Positions 5,864 to 10,907 of a stretch of DNA of 10,907 nt are shown one piece after another. The stretch comes from CAZXIY01 sp964640935 (lineage in GTDB: Archaea > Thermoplasmatota > Thermoplasmata > Methanomassiliicoccales > Methanomethylophilaceae). Both the position numbers and the translations under genes were made by a program. Position 1 is the stretch's first letter, and each line of letters starts with the position of its first letter. Location: NCBI GenBank assembly GCA_964640935.1, contig CAZXIY010000042.1:1-10907 (forward strand), given 5' to 3'. The notes under the pieces are model-generated. The model was not told where the DNA came from and searched no databases. It worked only from the letters and a program-made list of their open reading frames with translations.

Positions 5864-7680
5864 TGTTTCACCCCGATTGCGTCCTTAGGACAGACATTTG
5901 CGCACATGCCGCATCCGATGCACTGCGTCGGATCGACCTTGACCTTCCCGTCCGTCTTGACAAGAGCGGGACAGGCGATGGTCTTCAGACATGTGAAGCA
6001 CTGTATGCACTTCGACTGGTCGACCTCGCAGAGCTTGGGCACGAGTGCCTTCTGCTTCTTGAGTTCAAGAGGGCAGGGGCATTTCGATATTACGACGGAG
6101 ACACCGTCGTAAGATATCGCCTCGCCCATGACCTTCGATGCCTCTTTTACATCGTACGGATCCACCGTTCTCACGTATCCGATGCCGATGCTGCGGACCA
6201 CCGATTCTATGTCTATGGGCTCCGTCTCCCTTCCGCCGAAGTGCCTTCCGGTACCGGGGTTGGGCTGGTGCCCCGTCATCGCCGTAGTGCGGTTGTCAAG
6301 GATCACCATCGTGTACTTGTGATTGTTGAATTTCGCGGATATCAGCGACGGTATTCCCGAATGGAAGAACGTCGAATCGCCGATGAACGCTATCGGCTTC
6401 TGATCGGTGACCTCGGAGAATCCTCCCGCGGCACCGGCTCCGCCGCCCATGCATATGATGAAATCTGCTTCGTTGAACGGCGGCTGCCCCCCGAGGGTGT
6501 AGCATCCGATATCTGAGCAGAAGATCGTCTCTTTCTTTCCCACGGCCTTCTTCGTTGCGGCGTATATCCCGCGGTGCGGGCATCCGGCACAGAGTGTCGG
6601 CGGCCTTCCCGGGAGCTTGACGCCCGAAGGCTGCATCGGAACGGGAGTTCCCTTGACGCTGACGATCTTTGAGAGTCTCTTCATCACATCCGGCGAGTAT
6701 TCCCACTCCCTCGGGAGCGTTCCGTCCCTCTTGCCGAACACATGCACGTCGAGGCCTTCCTGTCCGCATACGCGGAGGACCTGGTCCTCGAGATACGGGT
6801 CGAGCTCCTCGACCACTATGATCTTCTTCTTGGTCCTGATGAAATCGGCGATCTTCTTCTCCGGCAGGGGATTCGTGAATCCGAGCTTGAGTATGCTGAC
6901 GCCGGCGAGACATTCCTTCACGTACGTGTAGCTCACGCCGGAGGTTATGACGCCGACGTCCGAATCCGCATCGCCGTCTATGAAGTTGAGTTTGGATGAT
7001 TCGGAAAGCTCTTTTGCCTTGGCATTCTTCGCAAGAAGCCTTACCCTGTTGGGCCTGGCGTTCGCAGGTATGTTCACATATCTGGCGAAATCCTTCTTGA
7101 ATACCCCTCTGGACGGCTTGTCCACGGGTTTGCAGTACTCGACTATCCCGCGGGCGTGGTTGACCCTGGTGGTCGTTCTGAATATCAGCGGGAGCTGGAG
7201 TTCTTCGGAGACGTTGTATGCTTCCTTGATCATCTCCTTCGCCTCGGCGGGCGTGGAGGGCTCCATCATCGGAAGAAGCGACAGCTGCGAGTAATAGCGG
7301 TTGTCCTGCTCGTTCTGAGAGCTGTGGCATGACGGATCGTCAGCGGACATGAGCAGCAGACCGCCGTCCACGCCGGCATACGCGAGCGTCATCAGCGGAT
7401 CGGCCGCGACGTTCACTCCGACGTGCTTCATGAATACGAACGAACGTACGCCGCACGACGATGCGGCGGCCGAGACCTCCAGAGCGATCTTCTCGTTCGA
7501 AGAGAACTCGAAATACATTCCGACCTTGTCCGCCATCTTCTCCAGGTTGTTGCCGACCTCCGAGGACGGCGTCCCGGGGTACGTCGACGCGAACTTCACG
7601 CCCGCTTCGATGAGCCCTCTGACTATGGCCTCGTTTCCGAGTAGCAATTCCTTTCCGCTGTCTGCCGATAGATCAACCAT
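5860..7680 (-). CDS. iorA: Indolepyruvate:ferredoxin oxidoreductase, alpha subunit
   Basis: 606-aa catalytic subunit of the cytoplasmic enzyme that oxidises aryl pyruvates from Trp, Phe and Tyr transamination to aryl-acetyl-CoA, with ferredoxin as electron acceptor. The pyrimidine-binding domain is at the N-terminus (TYPGTPSSEV 33-42; FEFSSNEKIALE 58-69). The TPP-pyrophosphate domain has CAGCPHRG (364-371), MGGGAGAAGG (411-420), IGDSTFFHSG (433-442) and LDNRTTAMTGHQPNPGTG (461-478). The C-terminus carries two [4Fe-4S] ferredoxin motifs: C558/C561/C564/C570 and C587/C590/C593/C597. All expected motifs are present. ATG 7680 is chosen because AAGGAG lies five bases upstream and the protein then starts as IorA usually does. 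The frame is open to 7893, and a GTG at 7779 with a second strong ribosome-binding site is an alternative start (33 extra residues, Cys-rich and unlike the family). It overlaps iorB by ATGA. Confidence 0.95.
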   Translation of the reverse strand: MVDLSADSGKELLLGNEAIVRGLIEAGVKFASTYPGTPSSEVGNNLEKMADKVGMYFEFSSNEKIALEVSAAASSCGVRSFVFMKHVGVNVAADPLMTLAYAGVDGGLLLMSADDPSCHSSQNEQDNRYYSQLSLLPMMEPSTPAEAKEMIKEAYNVSEELQLPLIFRTTTRVNHARGIVEYCKPVDKPSRGVFKKDFARYVNIPANARPNRVRLLAKNAKAKELSESSKLNFIDGDADSDVGVITSGVSYTYVKECLAGVSILKLGFTNPLPEKKIADFIRTKKKIIVVEELDPYLEDQVLRVCGQEGLDVHVFGKRDGTLPREWEYSPDVMKRLSKIVSVKGTPVPMQPSGVKLPGRPPTLCAGCPHRGIYAATKKAVGKKETIFCSDIGCYTLGGQPPFNEADFIICMGGGAGAAGGFSEVTDQKPIAFIGDSTFFHSGIPSLISAKFNNHKYTMVILDNRTTAMTGHQPNPGTGRHFGGRETEPIDIESVVRSIGIGYVRTVDPYDVKEASKVMGEAISYDGVSVVISKCPCPLELKKQKALVPKLCEVDQSKCIQCFTCLKTIACPALVKTDGKVKVDPTQCIGCGMCANVCPKDAIGVKQ

Positions 7681-7709
7681 TCTTTCTCCTTCTGACCGTG
7701 TAATGACAA

Positions 7710-7781
7710 TCAAGCATAAAACCTGCTTGCTGAACGGTGGGCCGCACGAAATCGCACAGCAGGAAAAGTAAGAGGGCACAT
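7710..7781 (-). CDS. Possible 23-aa leader peptide upstream of iorA
   Basis: GGAGGTGAT (7788-7780) is a near-perfect complement of the 16S 3' end and sits over ATG 7781-7779. The ATG opens a 23-codon frame ending at TGA 7710-7712, 29 bases before iorA. The peptide has three Phe and one Tyr and no clear homologue. The ribosome-binding core is only two bases from this ATG, which is close; four bases away is a GTG (7779) in the iorA frame. Either this is a short upstream ORF or a site for an extended IorA. Real translation is uncertain. Confidence 0.25.
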   Translation of the reverse strand: MCPLTFPAVRFRAAHRSASRFYA

Positions 7782-7828
7782 CACCTCCGCACCGGTGGTC
7801 GCAAACGGGTCTAGATTCTATGTGACAG

Positions 7829-7838
7829 GTAAATAAAA
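7829..7838. promoter_or_regulatory. AT-rich element between tRNA-Leu and iorA, possibly bidirectional promoter
   Basis: TAAATAAAA (7830-7838) is 42-50 bases before the mature tRNA 5' end, a normal place for an archaeal tRNA TATA box. Read on the minus strand it is TTTTATTTA and would start transcription about 20 bases before the GGAGGTGAT site in the iorA leader. It is the only clear TATA-like sequence between the two genes at workable distance for both; a weaker minus-strand TTTTATGC lies at 7711-7718. Confidence 0.4.
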
Positions 7839-7879
7839 CCATAACCAATAAGAATGAAGGAAGGTTACAGGTCGTTCGA

Positions 7880-7966
7880 GTGGAGATAGTCAAGCCTGGT
7901 CAACGGCGCAGGATTTAGGATCCTGTCCCTAGAGGTTCCTGGGTTCAAATCCCAGTCTCCGCACCA
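7880..7966 (+). tRNA. tRNA-Leu (anticodon UAG), CCA encoded
   Basis: Acceptor stem GTGGAGA (7880-7886) pairs with TCTCCGC (7956-7962), with one G-U pair, followed by discriminator A and an encoded CCA (7964-7966). The anticodon stem is CAGGA/TCCTG (7909-7913 and 7921-7925) around loop TTTAGGA, giving anticodon TAG at 7916-7918, which reads CUA (and CUN by wobble) leucine codons. A 13-base variable region marks it as class II, as expected for Leu. The T arm is CTGGG-TTCAAAT-CCCAG (7939-7955). No intron is seen. It lies divergent to iorA. Confidence 0.96.
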
Positions 7967-8041
7967 ACTCACACTTAACCCAGATGTGCTAAATCGACTG
8001 AAAAACGTCACCGATGATAACGTTCGGTCTGAAAAAAATGA

Positions 8042-8050
8042 TTTATATAT
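8042..8050 (+). promoter_or_regulatory. TATA box of first exported-protein gene
   Basis: TTTATATAT is the strongest archaeal TATA match in the window. Transcription would start close to 8071, which is the chosen ATG, so the message would be leaderless or nearly so. It also rules against the in-frame ATGs at 8014 and 8038, which would lie upstream of the transcript. Confidence 0.65.
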
Positions 8051-8070
8051 GCACTGTCGTGGGAGTTACA

Positions 8071-8919
8071 ATGTCTCTCAGCGGACCGAAGACAACGGCA
8101 TTCATTCTTGCGACGTTACTCGTCGCGACGTGCTTTGCGTTCTCGTTCTGCCAGACATCGGCATCTGAGACCGCTCCGCCGGACGAGGTCCTGCTGATAC
8201 AATCGGATATAAGCAGCGATTCCGCAGTCACCGACCTGGTGACGAGCTTTGAAAAGGTATCCGCAGGGAAGAACTACTTCGAATCCTGCGGTATGCCTGT
8301 ATCTGTATTCTGCCCGGCATCCTTCGAGAAAGGCGATTTCAAATACGAACTCGTCGAGAAGATGAAGGTCATGATCGGAGCCGACTCGTTCGTGAATCGC
8401 GTCAGCGACATCATGGACCGCATGCCGAAGGATCCTGCCGACCGTCCGACCGCTCTGGCTGTCACGGACGGCAAATTCGCTCCGATCGAATGCAGCGTAC
8501 CGGCGGTTGATTGCGACTTCGTCAGGAACGTTCTGGAATTCATCGAAGAGTACGACATAGAGAGCACTTCCGGATACGCGTCCGACGTCCGCGACCTTTT
8601 GGAAAAACAGGTCGCTTACCAGTCGATGACATCGAACCTGATCTCGGACGGCGACATGGCGTGCTGCTGCGACGGTCTGGGAACGAACCGCAGGAACGGC
8701 GACGGAACGTGTACGCAGTCCGATGCGTATGACGTGCCCGCAGCCGACGATGCCGCAGATGGCTTCGATGACGGGAGCGAAGAGACAGATGAAACCGATT
8801 TCCCTGCAGTTCAATTCGAAATGCAGATTTTTGACGGATATGTATCCGTCCAGAACATCGATGCAGAATGCTGCACGATGACGATGACCGCCGAGACGAA
8901 CGAATGTCTCGGCCTCTAA
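8071..8919 (+). CDS. Exported Cys-rich acidic protein of unknown function
   Basis: 282-aa protein from ATG 8071, chosen because the TATA box at 8042-8050 lies just upstream and GGGAG is five bases before it. The N-terminus is a Sec-type signal: a short polar start with one Lys, a hydrophobic core (about 10-26), then polar sequence with likely cleavage around TSA-SE (29-32). VATC ending at Cys21 is only a weak lipobox. The mature part is acidic and unusually Cys-rich for an archaeal protein, with eleven Cys at 73, 81, 141, 148, a CCC run at 198-200, 214, a CC pair at 267-268, and 279. This suggests disulfides or metal binding outside the cell. A low-complexity Asp/Glu/Ala stretch (about 221-243) separates the main body from a C-terminal piece. 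I recognise no family. Codon use resembles the neighbours. It is the first of three exported-protein genes on this strand. Confidence 0.8.
   Translation: MSLSGPKTTAFILATLLVATCFAFSFCQTSASETAPPDEVLLIQSDISSDSAVTDLVTSFEKVSAGKNYFESCGMPVSVFCPASFEKGDFKYELVEKMKVMIGADSFVNRVSDIMDRMPKDPADRPTALAVTDGKFAPIECSVPAVDCDFVRNVLEFIEEYDIESTSGYASDVRDLLEKQVAYQSMTSNLISDGDMACCCDGLGTNRRNGDGTCTQSDAYDVPAADDAADGFDDGSEETDETDFPAVQFEMQIFDGYVSVQNIDAECCTMTMTAETNECLGL
8890..8913 (+). repeat. 8-bp inverted repeat at the 3' end of the exported-protein gene
   Basis: GCCGAGAC (8890-8897) and GTCTCGGC (8906-8913) form a perfect 8-bp stem with an 8-base loop, four bases before the stop codon. No T-run follows. A second, weaker stem, GGATCA/TGATCC (8952-8957 and 8966-8971), lies in the intergenic gap. 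They may mark an mRNA 3' end or processing point before the next gene. Confidence 0.3.
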
Positions 8920-8971
8920 GACGGCGCTGATGCGATTCGTCGGTCATCTTTGGATCAGAACGAAATGATCC

Positions 8972-8979
8972 GTATATTC
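8972..8979 (+). promoter_or_regulatory. Weak candidate TATA box before small exported-protein gene
   Basis: GTATATTC lies 41-48 bases before the ATG at 9020 and is the only TATA-like sequence in the 100-base gap after the preceding gene. It suggests that the last two exported genes may be transcribed separately from the first. Confidence 0.3.
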
Positions 8980-9019
8980 TCCGTACGTTTCGCAAAGGTG
9001 TCAGAACGGATGTGAGAAA

Positions 9020-9373
9020 ATGAAAGACAGAACGAAGATCGTCATAATCATCGCGATGCTAGTGTTCGCTGCCTGTTCGGCAACGTTGACCAGCGGAAGC
9101 CACAGAAATGGCGATTCGATGGAAGGCACACCGGACGAGAACGGTGTGTGGGGAGAATCGAACGACTACTCAGATAACGTCTCATCGCAGATACCGTCCT
9201 ATGCGGCATCGTTCGCATCGGACGCAGTTTGCGTGAGCGATGATGAAGATCAGGGGTACGAAGGACATCATGTTGAAATCCGCGACGGTATATCCGTATC
9301 AGAAGACTCGACGGACATCGTGATGCCGATCGCGGGAACTATAACGGATCATAGTGCAAATATCAGAATATGA
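9020..9373 (+). CDS. Small exported acidic protein, function unknown
   Basis: 117-aa protein. A basic start (MKDRTK) and a hydrophobic core IVIIIAMLVFAACSATL (7-23) make a signal peptide or anchor; FAAC ending at Cys19 is a possible but non-consensus lipobox. The remaining 95 or so residues are acidic and rich in Ser/Asp, with one further Cys (C71), no membrane segment and no family I recognise. The ribosome-binding site is weak (GTGAG just before AAA-ATG). Its stop is 11 bases before the next start, so the two are almost certainly one transcript and may be coupled. The signal peptide resembles that of the next gene in layout, suggesting the same export route. It could be a partner or cargo of the large downstream protein; that is inference. 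Confidence 0.7.
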   Translation: MKDRTKIVIIIAMLVFAACSATLTSGSHRNGDSMEGTPDENGVWGESNDYSDNVSSQIPSYAASFASDAVCVSDDEDQGYEGHHVEIRDGISVSEDSTDIVMPIAGTITDHSANIRI

Positions 9374-9384
9374 GGGGAACAGAA

Positions 9385-10907
9385 ATGGCGACCAACAAGA
9401 TACTCGCAGTAATCGTCGTCGCGATGGTGGCGCTCGCATGCTGCGTAGGGGCAGTTGCCCTCAACAGCGGCAGCGGCCAGAAATACACGATCACATACGA
9501 ACTGAACGGAGGGGAGAATTCGGAGAACAATCCGACATCGTACACATCCGGCGAAACAACCACACTCCACTCCGCCACGAAGGACGGATACGTGTTCTAC
9601 AGCTGGTATTATGATTCCGATCTGACCGAACAGTGCAGCTCCATCGGACCCGATGCCACCGGGAACGTGACGCTGTACGCAAAATGGACTGAATCATTGG
9701 AAGGCAAGGGATTCACTCTCAGCATCTCAGGGACCGTCAAGCAGTTCATCTCGTCCACATTTACAGGCACTGCCACGTACAAGTATCTGTACTACGACTC
9801 GTCTGAGAACAGATACTTCATGCAGTACAGCACCTATGTCAAATATTCCTACGGACAGGAACAGACGAACGGTGATACGTATTGGACGGACGAAGAAAGC
9901 GATATAACCTGGACCCAGTCTTCGGACGAAGAGATTGATACTGCAAACGGCAGGGTGTTGTGCGAAGTATTCAAAGGCACGCATGCCGACGGATCCGTAG
10001 AGACACAATGGATCGGCGACGGATGGATACCGTACAAGATCATCTACGAATCAACGAGCAGATTCTCCACGACCTCGATAACTTACACATATACGAACGA
10101 TTTCACTTTCGATGTCAGCAACGAATACGACGTGACCGCATACTCCGGCAAAGGAATAAGTGTCACGGGAGAGGGAACATACAACCCCGGCGAGATGGTG
10201 ACCCTCAAAGCCGATGCCGCTGATGAGACAACGTTCAAGGGATGGTATGACGAGAACATGACTTTGCTCTCGTCCGCATCATCGTACTCGTTCACTGTTA
10301 CAGGCACCGATGTCACGGTATTCGCGCTAAACGACAGCGATTACGACCTCGAATTAGACTCCGATGTGAAGACAACGCTCGTATCCGAGAACGAATTGAC
10401 TGAAGCAACATGGAAGATTGTGGACTCCGACGGGAACGCCGTCACGCTCGATGGCGTATCGCCGACGTATACGTTCTCAGCCGGTGAGTATTCGATCTAT
10501 GTGGAAGGCAAGAACGGCGAGACCTCATATCATGAGTACTACACCGCTATGGTCAACGGTACAGTTTCACGCACATTCACATGGACATCCGACGGGACCG
10601 AGTACAAGTACACCATGACAATCGATTATTCAGATCTTCAGTACTATAGAAACTACTACGACGCCAGCGAGAGATGGCAGGGTACCACCGAACACGACAG
10701 GTCGTTCGTCACATACACTGACAAATACATTGTCGAGATAGCCGAGGACTTCGGATCCATGACCTCCGGAATGACGGACCTCCAGGTGGCCACGTTCATC
10801 ATGAAGTTCACGCAGTACATCGAATATCAGGACGACGAGACCTACATGGGATACGAGGAATACTGGAAATTCCCGCTGGAGACGCTGTTCGATGAGGGCG
10901 GGGACTG
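9385..10907 (+). CDS. Exported InlB-type repeat protein with transglutaminase-like domain (3' end off window)
   Basis: Open from ATG 9385 to the window end (507 full codons, no stop), preceded by GAGGGG six bases upstream. Residues 5-26 form a signal peptide or membrane anchor. Residues 33-102 match a Listeria-Bacteroides/InlB B-type repeat: YTITYELNGGENS, then DGYVFYSWYYDSDLT and VTLYAKW. After a Tyr/Ser/Thr-rich region (about 105-248) comes a more divergent repeat at 249-316, with GEGTYNPGEMVTLKA and TFKGWYDENM. Residues 317-440 are beta-rich without a clear family. From about 444 the sequence turns helical, then FTQYIEYQDDE and WKFPLETLFDEGGD, the run-up to the catalytic Cys of transglutaminase-like/papain-like domains. 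The window ends with TG, the first two bases of codon 508, where that Cys is expected. Such repeats occur in surface adhesins; a role outside the cell is likely, its substrate unknown. Confidence 0.85.
   Translation, partial: MATNKILAVIVVAMVALACCVGAVALNSGSGQKYTITYELNGGENSENNPTSYTSGETTTLHSATKDGYVFYSWYYDSDLTEQCSSIGPDATGNVTLYAKWTESLEGKGFTLSISGTVKQFISSTFTGTATYKYLYYDSSENRYFMQYSTYVKYSYGQEQTNGDTYWTDEESDITWTQSSDEEIDTANGRVLCEVFKGTHADGSVETQWIGDGWIPYKIIYESTSRFSTTSITYTYTNDFTFDVSNEYDVTAYSGKGISVTGEGTYNPGEMVTLKADAADETTFKGWYDENMTLLSSASSYSFTVTGTDVTVFALNDSDYDLELDSDVKTTLVSENELTEATWKIVDSDGNAVTLDGVSPTYTFSAGEYSIYVEGKNGETSYHEYYTAMVNGTVSRTFTWTSDGTEYKYTMTIDYSDLQYYRNYYDASERWQGTTEHDRSFVTYTDKYIVEIAEDFGSMTSGMTDLQVATFIMKFTQYIEYQDDETYMGYEEYWKFPLETLFDEGGD

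Noticed and set aside
7681..7893. IorA start at 7893
   Set aside because: The 71 extra residues are Cys-rich and unlike IorA, the ATG lies inside the tRNA gene on the other strand, and AAGGAG marks ATG 7680.
8014..8070. Upstream starts (8014, 8038) for the first exported protein
   Set aside because: They fall before or within the TATA box at 8042-8050 and so would not be transcribed from it; ATG 8071 gives a proper signal peptide.
9727..10316. Minus-strand open frames under the InlB-repeat protein
   Set aside because: They overlap a continuous plus-strand gene with recognisable repeats and signal peptide, and lack ribosome-binding sites.
1..10907. CRISPR array, insertion sequence, integrase or toxin-antitoxin system
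   Set aside because: No regularly spaced repeats with spacers, transposase motifs or terminal inverted repeats were seen. The RHH gene is followed by an FtsZ-like gene, not by a toxin family.

Overview
The window looks like chromosome from an archaeon, most likely a methanogen-related Thermoplasmatota (Methanomassiliicoccales / Methanomethylophilaceae type). The reasons are an archaeal-type leucyl-tRNA synthetase, an archaeal IorA/IorB pair, TATA-like elements rather than -35/-10 promoters, strong Shine-Dalgarno sites, a ribbon-helix-helix regulator next to an FtsZ-family gene, and a secreted protein with InlB/Listeria-Bacteroides-type repeats of the kind common in gut members of that lineage. 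The lineage is an inference from gene content; no 16S or methanogenesis gene is present.

Layout. (1) 1-750, minus strand: a membrane acyltransferase-like gene broken by a frameshift and truncated. (2) 878-3757, minus: leuS, with a hairpin just past its stop. (3) 3758-3979: a divergent promoter region carrying 10-bp-phased repeats. (4) 3980-5151, plus: a tandem ribbon-helix-helix regulator followed by a short FtsZ-like GTPase of 234 aa that has the GTP-binding half of FtsZ only. (5) 5152-5277: two back-to-back hairpins between convergent genes. (6) 5276-7680, minus: iorB and iorA, overlapping by ATGA, encoding indolepyruvate:ferredoxin oxidoreductase, with an upstream leader that has its own very strong ribosome-binding site. 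(7) 7880-7966, plus: tRNA-Leu(UAG) with encoded CCA. (8) 8071-end, plus: three genes for exported proteins, the last a large repeat protein running off the window just as a transglutaminase-like domain reaches its expected catalytic Cys.

How they fit together. leuS, tRNA-Leu and iorAB are housekeeping or core-metabolic. The most distinctive unit is the RHH + FtsZ-like pair. It recalls the haloarchaeal CdrS-FtsZ2 regulator/division operon, but the regulator has two RHH units in one chain and the FtsZ homologue lacks the C-terminal domain needed for normal filament formation. The three exported proteins downstream of the tRNA look like accessory, surface-directed genes; two of them have no family I recognise.
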